In this document: positions 6,445 through 13,430 of the stretch, one piece after another
How positions within the stretch are numbered: position 1 is the stretch's first letter
Layout: every line of letters begins with the position of its first letter
Assembly (NCBI GenBank): GCA_002422505.1
Contig: DIVX01000031.1
Span: forward strand, 1 to 16,829
Direction of reading: 5' to 3'
DNA: 16,829 nt
Origin: Desulfovibrio sp. UBA6121
GTDB taxonomy: Bacteria > Desulfobacterota > Desulfovibrionia > Desulfovibrionales > Desulfovibrionaceae
Notes under the pieces: generated by a model
What the model was told of the DNA's origin: nothing
Databases searched by the model: none
The model's input: the letters and a program-made list of their open reading frames with translations, nothing else
Made by a program: the position numbers and the translations under genes

Positions 6445-6507
6445 CCCGGACCCGCGTCCTGCGGCGGGGGATGGTCGCATGAAAACCTCCCCTGCCGGCG
6501 CGGCGGC

Positions 6508-7188
6508 TCAGCGGCCTGTTTCGGCCAGCCGGGCCAGGGCCTCCGGGTCCAAAAGCGTCACGCGGTTGCCGGAGGTCTCAATGAGCCCCTGGTCCGCCAG
6601 CTTCTTGAGCGCACGCGACAGGGTCTCCGGGATGGTGCCGAGGTAGGAGGCAATCTGCCCCTTGGGAAGGTCCAGGGTCAGGTCGTCGCGATTTTGCGAG
6701 GCGCGCAACAGCAGCAGGTACCCGGCCAGCCGCTCCGGCACTTCCTTCAGGCTCAATTGGGCTATCTGCGTCACAAAGGCCCGCAACCGGGCCGAAAGCA
6801 AGGCCATGACCCCCAGGGCCAACTCCGGGTCGCGGCGCAGCACCTCCGCAAATCCCTTGCGCGGAATGCACACCATGAGGCTGTCCTCCAGCGCCTGGGC
6901 GCTGGCCGGATAGGTCTTGCCCTCGAACACGGGCACCTCGGCGAAGGCTTCTCCCGCGCCGAAAACATGCAGAATCTGCTCCTTGCCGGAGGGCGCGGCC
7001 CGGTACACGCGCACCTTGCCCGTCACCACGGCATAGAAATGCGTGCCCGGCTGCCCGGCCTCGAACAGGGGGGCCCCGGCCTTGAAGCGCTTGAGCAGGG
7101 CGATTTCCGCCAGACTGGCCAACTGAGCCTTGGGCAAGCCCTCAAAAAGCTTGACCTCGGCCAACGCGCCGAGTTTGTCCTTTTCCAT
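6508..7188 (-). CDS. Crp/Fnr-family transcription regulator
   Basis: A 226-residue regulator. Residues about 12-120 form the cyclic-nucleotide-like beta-roll (FEAGQPGTHFYAVVTGKVRVY, FGAGEAFAEVPVF). A long dimer helix follows (about 122-150) and a C-terminal winged helix (about 170-215: LPKGQIASYLGTIPETLSRALKKLADQGLI). The recognition helix carries E-x-x-S-R as in Fnr. There is a single cysteine (C107), so an Fnr-type oxygen-sensing cluster is ruled out, and the Arg-Ser pair of cAMP-binding Crp is missing in KTYPASAQA. The effector may be something else, such as NO as in HcpR-like proteins, but this is open. The ATG at 7188 has a perfect GGAGG; the open frame reaching 7335 overlaps the XRE gene and is not needed. 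The XRE gene lies 82 bases upstream. Confidence 0.88.
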   Translation of the reverse strand: MEKDKLGALAEVKLFEGLPKAQLASLAEIALLKRFKAGAPLFEAGQPGTHFYAVVTGKVRVYRAAPSGKEQILHVFGAGEAFAEVPVFEGKTYPASAQALEDSLMVCIPRKGFAEVLRRDPELALGVMALLSARLRAFVTQIAQLSLKEVPERLAGYLLLLRASQNRDDLTLDLPKGQIASYLGTIPETLSRALKKLADQGLIETSGNRVTLLDPEALARLAETGR

Positions 7189-7219
7189 GCACACCTCCTG
7201 TTGCGCGCCTTTCCAGCCA

Positions 7220-7248
7220 GCCATAGCCGGGGCGGCGCACAGAGGCAA
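7220..7248 (-). promoter_or_regulatory. Candidate promoter of the Crp/Fnr gene
   Basis: On the minus strand TTGCCT (7248-7243), 17 bases and TATGGC (7225-7220) form a plausible but imperfect -35/-10 pair. The start site would lie near 7213, about 25 bases before the ATG. The gene may also be read from the upstream DUF2975-XRE transcript. Confidence 0.25.
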
Positions 7249-7270
7249 TACCGCACTTGACCGCACGCGC

Positions 7271-7516
7271 CTAGCCTTCACCATCAGCCACAGCGGAGTC
7301 GTCCGGCTCCGGGCCGGGTGCATATTCCAGCACATCGCCGGGCTGGCAATCCAGCTCGCGGCAAATGGCCGCCAGGGTGGAAAAGCGGATGGCCTTGGCC
7401 TTGCCGGTTTTCAAGATGGACAGGTTTTGAGCCGTAATCCCAATTGCAGCGGCAAGCTCCTTGGAAGCCGTTTTGCGCCGGGCCAACATGACGTCCAGAT
7501 TCACTCTGATGGGCAT
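7271..7516 (-). CDS. Small XRE-family regulator (YozG-like)
   Basis: An 81-residue DNA-binding protein that is almost wholly one Cro/C1 helix-turn-helix (residues about 4-67). The visible pattern is VMLARRKTASKELAAAIGIT, then NLSILKTGKAKAIRFSTLAAICRELDCQPGDVLEY, typical of the short HTH_26/YozG group. The acidic tail (PEPDDSAVADGEG) is probably disordered. It lies 20 bases after the DUF2975 gene on the same strand. DUF2975 proteins and YozG-like regulators are repeatedly found as neighbours, so the two probably act together and may regulate their own transcript. An inverted repeat in the shared promoter region is a candidate target. The ATG at 7516 follows a GAGGAA-like site in AGCGAGGAACGCC. 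Confidence 0.88.
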   Translation of the reverse strand: MPIRVNLDVMLARRKTASKELAAAIGITAQNLSILKTGKAKAIRFSTLAAICRELDCQPGDVLEYAPGPEPDDSAVADGEG

Positions 7517-7536
7517 GGCGTTCCTCGCTTTTGGGG

Positions 7537-8091
7537 TCAGATGACCAGTTCCTGCTCTTCCTTGAGCTTGCGCGCCTCATCCATGACCCAGGAGGCCAGG
7601 ATGATAACCACGCCGGTGACCGTTTCGGACACGGTGGCACTGTCCAGCCCGACGGAAATCATGTGCTGTCCTGCGGGGTTGTCCATGGTCAAAATAAGCG
7701 TGGACAGGGAACCGTGCAGCACGCGCAGGCCCTGGGTGGCCAGCACGGCCCAGCCCAGGCGGCGCAGCAGGCCCACGGTCTGCGCGGTGAACATCTCCCC
7801 TTTGCCGAAACGGCCAAAAAGCCCGGCCAGGCAGGCGAAACTGTACATGGTGGCCGCGCCGGGCAGCATGGAGGCGGCAAAACCCAGCAGCTTCATGGTT
7901 GGGGTGACGGCTCCAGCCATGAACGGCGGCTGGCCCCAGCTGAGACCCAGCAGCGGGCTGAAGCTGAAGGGCGGCGTGCTTATCACCTGCTCGAAATAGG
8001 CCCAGCCCAAGGCGTGCAGCAGCGGCACCAGCCCTATGCCCGCAAGAAACAGAAGGCGCAGACGGGAACTCAATCTTTGAATTTTGGTCAT
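7537..8091 (-). CDS. DUF2975 membrane protein
   Basis: A 184-residue inner-membrane protein with four predicted helices near residues 12-31, 68-90, 106-130 and 143-167. The layout and the C-terminal ETVTGVVIILASWVMDEARKLKEEQELVI match DUF2975: the last helix followed by a charged D/E-x-x-x-L-x-x-E/D tail, usually next to a small XRE regulator, as here. The pairing suggests a membrane protein that senses or sequesters, coupled to a cytosolic transcription factor; no biochemical activity is established. The ATG at 8091 is preceded by AAGGAG at good spacing. It is the first gene of a minus-strand cluster (DUF2975, XRE, then possibly Crp/Fnr). Confidence 0.82.
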   Translation of the reverse strand: MTKIQRLSSRLRLLFLAGIGLVPLLHALGWAYFEQVISTPPFSFSPLLGLSWGQPPFMAGAVTPTMKLLGFAASMLPGAATMYSFACLAGLFGRFGKGEMFTAQTVGLLRRLGWAVLATQGLRVLHGSLSTLILTMDNPAGQHMISVGLDSATVSETVTGVVIILASWVMDEARKLKEEQELVI

Positions 8092-8119
8092 GGCTCACTC
8101 CTTTTCAAGCGTGTTGTCT

Positions 8120-8151
8120 TTGTTTCTCGACCAACAATCATCGTTTGTCAA
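8120..8151 (-). promoter_or_regulatory. DUF2975-XRE promoter region with inverted repeat
   Basis: On the minus strand a perfect -35 TTGACA (8151-8146) lies in AT-rich sequence, with only a poor -10 (GAGAAA) 17 bases on. The inverted repeat TTGTTTCTCGACCAACAA (8120-8137, plus strand) has TTGTT and AACAA ends around 8 bases and covers the -10/start region. That is a natural place for a repressor such as the small XRE protein. The same TTGT-N10-ACAA geometry occurs at the dsr operon. Confidence 0.33.
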
Positions 8152-8154
8152 TAT

Positions 8155-8419
8155 TTTTTTACTGTAATTCATCGCGGCCATGGTTCGTACCAACATGACT
8201 CAAGTCAAGGCCAGCCGGGCCGGGCCGTGGCACAAGAACCCTGCCGGCATCCCCCAGACCGTGCTGACCAGCCGATCCGCCTTCGGCTGCCAGGGGCCGC
8301 CCCGCCTTGACCTCGCCCACCGCCCACACAAGGGGCGTCCAGAGGGTCGAAGACCCTTTGGCGGGGGGTGCGGGGGGCAGCGCCCCCTGCCTCATATTCA
8401 CTCAAAGGAGCCAGCGCCC
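8155..8419 (+). other. Long GC-rich leader with hairpins
   Basis: After an AT-rich stretch (8143-8170) that could hold a rightward promoter, about 250 bases precede the polyferredoxin gene. I see no gene here. AGGGTC (8343-8348) pairs with GACCCT (8352-8357) around GAA, and GGGGGC (8373-8378) pairs with GCCCCC (8382-8387) around AGC. A G-rich tract lies between them. Closely similar GC-rich intergenic hairpins are, from memory, common as dispersed repeats in related genomes. An open frame in phase with the gene runs from 8180 but has no recognisable protein character. Confidence 0.4.
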
Positions 8420-9748
8420 ATGCCGCAATTCATGCTCGCCCTCGTGGTCCTTTCCCACCTGCTGCTGGCGGCCCATGCCCTGCGCCGGGGCGATTGGGCC
8501 CTGTGCGCGGCGCTGGCCGCCGTACCGCTGCTGCTGCTCTCCCGCCGGGGCTGGACGCGGCTGGCGGCGGCGGCGGCGCTTGTTCTGGGCGCGGCGCACT
8601 GGGCCGTGACCGGGCTTGACCTGGTGCAGCTGCGCCTGGCCTTTGGCGCACCCTGGCTGCGCCTGGCGCTGATTCTGGCGGGCGTATGCGCCGCAAGCCT
8701 GGCGGCTGGCCTTTGGCTGCTGGGCGCACGGGCGCAGGGAGTGTTTGCGCGCGGGCGGGAGGCGGAACGGCCCCAGGCGGCGGCTTTTCTGCTCACCGCC
8801 GGGGCGCTGGCCCTGGCCTGCAGCAAGGCCAGCCTGCCCCTGCTGCTGGCGGACCGCTTCCTGCCCGGCTCCGGCTGGCTGGAGATTCTGCTGCTGGCCT
8901 GCTACGCGGCCTGGCTCACCGGGCGCATTCTGGACCCGCGCGCGCACCGGCGCTTGCGGCCGCGCATCTGGGCGCTGTTTTCGGCCTTGTTTTTTGTGCA
9001 GCTGGCCCTGGGCCTGGCCGGGTTGACGGATTTGCTGATGACCGGACGGCTGCACCTGCCCGTGCCCGCGCTCATCGCCGCCGGGCCGATCTATCGCGGC
9101 GGCGGGTTATTCATGCCCCTTTTGTTCGCGTCCACGCTGCTGCTGGTGGGCCCGGCCTGGTGCAGCCACTTGTGCTACATCGGCGCCTGGGACGACGCCT
9201 GCTCGCGCTGGGGTGCGAAACGTGGAGCCAGGCCGCCGCGCGTGCTCTCCAAGGCCTGGACCGTTGGCGGCAGGCTGGCCGCGCTGGCGCTGGCCTGCGG
9301 CGGGGCGCTGGCCCTGCGGCTGGCGGGCGCGCCTGTGGCCACGGCGGCGTGGCTGGCCGCCGGGTTCGGCCTTGCGGGCGTGGGGGTCATGCTGTTCGTC
9401 TCGCGCCGGGTGGGAGCCATGGCCCACTGCACGGCCTTCTGCCCCATCGGGATGGTGGGAAATCTGCTGGGACGGCTTTCGCCCTGGCGCATGGGCATTC
9501 GCCTGGACGCCTGCACCCGCTGCGGAGCCTGCGCGCGGGCCTGCCGCTATTCGGCCCTCACGCCGCTTCAAATCGAAGCCGGGAAGCCGGGCCTTTCGTG
9601 CACGCTCTGCGGCGACTGCGTGGGGGCCTGCCCACACGACGCCATGCACTACCGTTTCCCTGGCCTTTCCCCAGCCCTGGCCAGGGCCGCGTTTTTGACC
9701 CTGGCGGTCACGCTGCACGCCGTGTTTCTGGGCGTGGCCCGCATGTAG
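8420..9748 (+). CDS. NapH/NosR-like membrane polyferredoxin
   Basis: A 442-residue membrane protein with about ten hydrophobic segments and a cytoplasmic ferredoxin region near the C-terminus. Motifs are CSHLC (C248, C252), CTAFCP (C337, C341), and two [4Fe-4S] motifs: CTRCGACARAC (C365, 368, 371, 375) and CTLCGDCVGACP (C394, 397, 400, 404). The CxxxC/CxxxCP pairs in membrane segments followed by a two-cluster ferredoxin are typical of NapH/NosR/CcoG-type proteins. These move electrons between quinol or ferredoxin and a periplasmic or assembly partner. No reductase, maturation or flavoprotein partner is adjacent, so the partner is unknown. A last hydrophobic helix (423-439) follows the clusters. 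The ATG at 8420 has AAAGGAG 9 bases upstream. Confidence 0.82.
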   Translation: MPQFMLALVVLSHLLLAAHALRRGDWALCAALAAVPLLLLSRRGWTRLAAAAALVLGAAHWAVTGLDLVQLRLAFGAPWLRLALILAGVCAASLAAGLWLLGARAQGVFARGREAERPQAAAFLLTAGALALACSKASLPLLLADRFLPGSGWLEILLLACYAAWLTGRILDPRAHRRLRPRIWALFSALFFVQLALGLAGLTDLLMTGRLHLPVPALIAAGPIYRGGGLFMPLLFASTLLLVGPAWCSHLCYIGAWDDACSRWGAKRGARPPRVLSKAWTVGGRLAALALACGGALALRLAGAPVATAAWLAAGFGLAGVGVMLFVSRRVGAMAHCTAFCPIGMVGNLLGRLSPWRMGIRLDACTRCGACARACRYSALTPLQIEAGKPGLSCTLCGDCVGACPHDAMHYRFPGLSPALARAAFLTLAVTLHAVFLGVARM

Positions 9749-10011
9749 CGCCCCCAAAGTGCGCCGCCCAGGGTTCGGCCAAGCGGACGCGCCCCACAAA
9801 CCAAGACACCAGAAGCCGGCCGCCTGCGCGGAGCCGCCACGCCAAGTTGGCAGCGCCAGTGCGCCGCGTGGGCCTTGCAAGCGCAGGCCCCTCAGCCGCT
9901 GGCGCACGCAACGGCCCAGGCACCGCAACCGCCGCCGCAAGCTGCCCCCGCCCGCCGCGCTGCCGCAACGCTCGCGGCCACACCCCGGCACAGCCGCGCA
10001 GACCGCCTGCC
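9749..10011. other. Intergenic region, nested hairpin, no gene seen
   Basis: A GC-rich gap between the convergent polyferredoxin and TPR genes. GTGCGCC (9859-9865) pairs with GGCGCAC (9901-9907), and inside it GGGCC (9870-9874) pairs with GGCCC (9886-9890). There is no T-tract, so it is not a standard terminator. Frames open on both strands here have no recognisable protein character. Confidence 0.4.
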
Positions 10012-10043
10012 AACAAAAAGGCCAGCGAGTCGCCCCGCTGGCC
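10012..10043 (-). terminator. Intrinsic terminator of the TPR gene cluster
   Basis: Read on the minus strand, GGCCAGCG and CGCTGGCC (arms at 10043-10036 and 10027-10020) form a perfect 8-bp GC-rich stem around 8 bases, followed at once by TTTTTGTT (10019-10012). It begins 75 bases after the stop codon of the TPR gene at 10118. Confidence 0.82.
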
Positions 10044-10117
10044 CTGTGAGTTATTGTTCCGCCGCAGCGCCGCAACGCCACCGCCCGCCATGCCGTCGCC
10101 CGGCTTGGGCGGCCCGG

Positions 10118-13100
10118 CTACTCCGCCTTCTTCTTGGACTTCTTCTGCGACGGCTTCTTGGCCGGGGCGTCGTCGTCCGCCTTCTTGGACTTCTTCTTAG
10201 AACTCTTCTTAGACGGGGCGTCGTCGTCCGTCTTCTTGGATTTCTTGGACGACTTCTTGGACGGCTTTTCAGACTTGTCCGCCTTGTCCTTCTTGGACTT
10301 CTTGCCCTTCTTGCTGGCGGAAGCTCCGGCGTCGTCCCTGTCTGCGCGCTCGGCCTTGGAGACCTTGGCGGCCTTGCCCTTGCGCTTGGTTTTGACCACC
10401 GGTTCCGGCTCGTCGTCCATGTCCTCGTCGTCGGTTTCCGGGGCCTTTTTCAGGGCCGTCATGCCCTGCATGGCCGTAAGGTTGCGCGGGAAAATGGTCA
10501 GCGAGCGCAGGAACAGGCCCTGGGCCTGCTGCGGCTGGCCCTTGCCCAAAAGCGCCCAGCCCATGCCCCCCAGGGCGGAGGCGTAAGGCGTTTCCGGGTG
10601 GTAGGTGCGCAGCCAGTCAAAGGCGTGCAGGGCCTTGTCGTATTTCTGCTGATGGTAGGCGCTCCAGCCCAGCTTATCCATCAGGTGGCTCCACTTGTCC
10701 CAGGAGGGCCCGGTGAGGGGCGCGCGCGGCAGCAGCTTGTCGAAGCAGTTCTCCGCCAGGGCCCAGTCTGCCTGTAGATACGCCGTGGCGCCCAGGCCGA
10801 AGAGCGCCTCCATGCTGCCGGGGCTGGTGGCCAGGGTGCGCTCGAACCCGGCGCGCGCGGCGGAAAGGTTCAGGGCGTACAGCTGGCTCCAGCTCAGGTC
10901 CACGGCCAGGGCGGAAAGCTCCGCATGCTGGGAAAGCAGTTGCGAAAGCTCCTGATCGTCCAGATAGGCCGGGTCCAGGTTCAGGCCCGCCAGCAGTTCC
11001 TCGCGCGCCTGCTCGTGGTCGCCCTGGGCCACCAGGGCGAAGGCCAGGCCGTAGCGCGGCCCGGCCAGGCTGGAATCCAGGCGCATGGCGCGGCGAAAGT
11101 CGCGCACGGCGTCGTTGATGCGGCCCTCGGACAGGGCGGCGAAACCGCTGGCGCTCATGCGGTCAAGGCGCTCCACCCTGGAACGGGGGGTCTGCTGCTG
11201 GGCGGCCACGGCCTCCCTGTCGCGCCCCTGGCGCGAAAGCAGCAGCACCAGGGCGCGCCAGGCCAGGGAGCTCTTGGGATCCAGGCGCACGGCGTCGCGC
11301 AGGTGCGGCTCCGCCAGGTCCAGGTGCCCGCGCGAAAGCAGGGCCAGGCCGTCGCCCAGGTGCGCGTCCGGGTCGTCCTTGTTCACGGTGATGAGCGTTT
11401 GGAACAGGGCGTGGGCCTTGTCCTCCTGCCCGGCCCAGAAGCTGGCCCAGGCCAGGGCGCGGCGGCCGGGGCGGCTGTTGGGATTCTGGCGCAGATACTC
11501 CTCAAGATAGGGCGCTGCCGTAGTGGGATACAACTTGCGGGCGTAGGCCTCGCCCATTTCCAGGAACAGCTCCGTGTACTCCGGGCGCGAGCGCATGAGC
11601 TCCAGCACCTCCGGCGTGGCGGCGAATTCCGGGCTCAGGAAGATGGCCTCGGCCAGGCGCTGGCTGGCCTGCTCGGCATGGCCCTGGCGCGCCAGGGTGA
11701 TGCCCATGCCGTAAGCCGCGGCGGGCAGCGAGGGGTTCTGGCGGCGCGCCTCGGCAAAGGCGGAGAGGGCGTCGTCGTACTGGCCCAGGCGCAGCCGCGC
11801 CCAGCCCAGGCCGTTCCAGCCCGTGGTGGAGCGTTTTTCCTGCGTCACCAGCCGGAAGAATTCAGACGCCGCCGCATCGTACTCGGCCCGCTCAAACAGC
11901 AGCCGCGCCACGGAAAGGCGGCTGTCGACGTAGTCGGGCCGTGACTTGAGGGCCGCGCGGAAGCTGTCTAGGGCCTGCTGCGTGCGCCCCTGGGAAAGCT
12001 CCAGATGGCCCTGGGTGTTCAGCGCCAGCGCATTGCCCGGCTCCATGGCCAGGGCGCGGTTCAGCAGTTCGCGCGCCTGCTCCGGCTGGCCAAAGGCCAC
12101 GGACGTGGCGGCCATGCCCACTTGCGGGTCCGCCGATGTGGGCTTGAGCCGGGCCGCGTCGCTGAAGGAATCCCAGGCGCGGCTCAAATATCCCAGGCGC
12201 AAAAAGCTCCAGCCCATGCCCAGGTGGCAGGCCTCGTCCCTGGGGTCCACATCGTCCAAATAGCCGGAAAGCTTGGACAGAGCCGCCATGTATTCGGCCC
12301 GGTGGAAATACGCCAGGCCCCAGTCCTTAAGGGCCGGGCGCAGCAGGGGGTCGCGCTGCGTGGCGGGCTCCAGCGGCTCGGCCAGGTTGGGGTCCAGGGC
12401 CACCAGGCGGCGCAGGGCGGGCAGGGCGGCGGCGGGCCGACCCAGGCCCAGCAGGGTGCGGGTTTGGCCCAGCAGGGCCTCCGCAGCGTAGTAGCGCCCC
12501 CCGGCCAGGGAGGAATACGCGGACAGGGCCTCGTCGGCACTGCCCTGGGCTTCATACAGCCGGGCGCTCTTGAGCCGGGCCAGTTCATCGCGCGGGGCGT
12601 CGCCCGGGAAGCGCGAGGCGCGGCGCGGCACTTCGGCCCAGGCCGCCTGCGCGCCCGCCGCATCGCCCAACTGGGCGCGCGCGTCGCCCAGGGCCAAATA
12701 CAGCTCCTTGGGCGAGGCCAGCACATCCGGCCCCTGCGTGGCGGCCTCCAGGCACTTGCGAGCCTCCTGGGCCTGGCCGCGTCCCAGGGCGATGAGCCCC
12801 AGGGCCAGCTGGGCGTTGGCCGGCACGGATTCGTGCAGCATGTCGGGGAAGGCGTTGGCCGGGGCGCTCTTGGCCAGGGCCTCGTTCAGGTCGTCCACCG
12901 CCGGGGAGGTTTTGCCCCGGGCGAAGGAGGTCCAGCCCAGGCCCAGCGCGCCCACGCCCTGCATGGCCGGGTTGGCGTGCACCAGCAAAAATTGCTCCTC
13001 GGCCTCGGAAAGCAGGTTCATGCGCAAAAGGGTGAAGCCCAGCACGGCGCGCACATGGGGCGGTTCTTCGCCTTCATCCGCTGCCGGAGGCAGGGCAGGG

Positions 13101-13309
13101 CCGGGGCCCACCGCTGGAGGAGGAGGCGTGGGCAGGGCCGCGCGCAGCACCTTCAAGGCTTCCGGGTACTTGCCCTGGCGGTACAGCTCCAGGCCCTGCA
13201 CATAGGGCGAGTCGGCTCTGGCGGGCGCGGGGGAACACAGGCAGAGGCAGGCGGCCAGCGCTAGGGCCGGGGCGATGAGGACGGACAGGGCGGAAACGCG
13301 GGCGCGCAT
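10118..13309 (-). CDS. Large TPR lipoprotein with lysine-rich tail
   Basis: A 1063-residue exported protein. The N-terminus MRARVSALSVLIAPALALAAC ends in a lipobox (LAAC, C21); a signal peptidase I site (ARA-D) about 12 residues later is the alternative. Residues about 35-950 are TPR repeats from end to end (e.g. YRQGKYPEALKVLRAAL, ALALNTQGHLELSQGRTQQAL, AAYGMGITLARQGHAEQA). The last 109 residues are low complexity: an acidic patch (TDDEDMDDEPEP), then Lys/Ser-rich repeats with two DDDAP blocks. Such proteins act as scaffolds; partners are unknown, and a basic tail could bind anionic wall or lipopolysaccharide. The ATG at 13309 has AAGGAG upstream, whereas the longer frame to 13375 lacks one. 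The gene follows the coiled-coil lipoprotein by 121 bases and ends at an intrinsic terminator. Confidence 0.85.
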   Translation of the reverse strand: MRARVSALSVLIAPALALAACLCLCSPAPARADSPYVQGLELYRQGKYPEALKVLRAALPTPPPPAVGPGPALPPAADEGEEPPHVRAVLGFTLLRMNLLSEAEEQFLLVHANPAMQGVGALGLGWTSFARGKTSPAVDDLNEALAKSAPANAFPDMLHESVPANAQLALGLIALGRGQAQEARKCLEAATQGPDVLASPKELYLALGDARAQLGDAAGAQAAWAEVPRRASRFPGDAPRDELARLKSARLYEAQGSADEALSAYSSLAGGRYYAAEALLGQTRTLLGLGRPAAALPALRRLVALDPNLAEPLEPATQRDPLLRPALKDWGLAYFHRAEYMAALSKLSGYLDDVDPRDEACHLGMGWSFLRLGYLSRAWDSFSDAARLKPTSADPQVGMAATSVAFGQPEQARELLNRALAMEPGNALALNTQGHLELSQGRTQQALDSFRAALKSRPDYVDSRLSVARLLFERAEYDAAASEFFRLVTQEKRSTTGWNGLGWARLRLGQYDDALSAFAEARRQNPSLPAAAYGMGITLARQGHAEQASQRLAEAIFLSPEFAATPEVLELMRSRPEYTELFLEMGEAYARKLYPTTAAPYLEEYLRQNPNSRPGRRALAWASFWAGQEDKAHALFQTLITVNKDDPDAHLGDGLALLSRGHLDLAEPHLRDAVRLDPKSSLAWRALVLLLSRQGRDREAVAAQQQTPRSRVERLDRMSASGFAALSEGRINDAVRDFRRAMRLDSSLAGPRYGLAFALVAQGDHEQAREELLAGLNLDPAYLDDQELSQLLSQHAELSALAVDLSWSQLYALNLSAARAGFERTLATSPGSMEALFGLGATAYLQADWALAENCFDKLLPRAPLTGPSWDKWSHLMDKLGWSAYHQQKYDKALHAFDWLRTYHPETPYASALGGMGWALLGKGQPQQAQGLFLRSLTIFPRNLTAMQGMTALKKAPETDDEDMDDEPEPVVKTKRKGKAAKVSKAERADRDDAGASASKKGKKSKKDKADKSEKPSKKSSKKSKKTDDDAPSKKSSKKKSKKADDDAPAKKPSQKKSKKKAE
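10150..10246 (-). repeat. 51-base tandem repeat in the lysine-rich tail
   Basis: CGGGGCGTCGTCGTCCG begins at 10163 and again at 10214 (plus strand), 51 bases apart, flanked by similar CTTCTTGGA-rich sequence. It encodes two 17-residue units of the form DDDAPxKKxSxKKSKKx. The phase-preserving unit length suggests in-frame duplication. Confidence 0.65.
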
Positions 13310-13393
13310 GGATTCTCCTTGCAGGGGGATCGCCCTGTGTGCGGGCGGACAAGGCGCGACTATGCCCCAAGGCACGCGCGCTCGTCCACCCTC

Positions 13394-13417
13394 TTGCGGC
13401 CCGCAAAGACAGTCTTT
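13394..13417. promoter_or_regulatory. Two abutting palindromes upstream of the TPR gene
   Basis: TTGCGG-C-CCGCAA (13394-13406) and AAAGAC-A-GTCTTT (13405-13417) are exact 6-bp arm palindromes with one-base centres, sharing two bases. They lie 14-37 bases beyond the stop of the lipoprotein gene and 85-108 bases before the TPR start. They could be an operator for an internal promoter or part of a 3' structure; no clear promoter hexamers were found nearby. Confidence 0.3.
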
Positions 13418-13430
13418 TCCCTGCCAGGGG

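Noticed and set aside
8226..8243. TGGCAC followed by CTGCC as a sigma-54 promoter
   Set aside because: The GG-GC spacing is 12 bases instead of 10.
8180..8419. In-frame N-terminal extension of the polyferredoxin
   Set aside because: No hydrophobic or conserved character, runs through hairpins, and the ATG at 8420 has a far better ribosome site.
8686..10200. 504-codon plus-strand frame overlapping the polyferredoxin
   Set aside because: Frame-shifted reading of the polyferredoxin gene, running on into an intergenic region and antisense TPR sequence.
12005..13264. 419-codon plus-strand frame, and a similar one at 10925-11944
   Set aside because: Both are antisense to the TPR gene and repeat Gly/Gln/Ala patterns that mirror the TPR codons.
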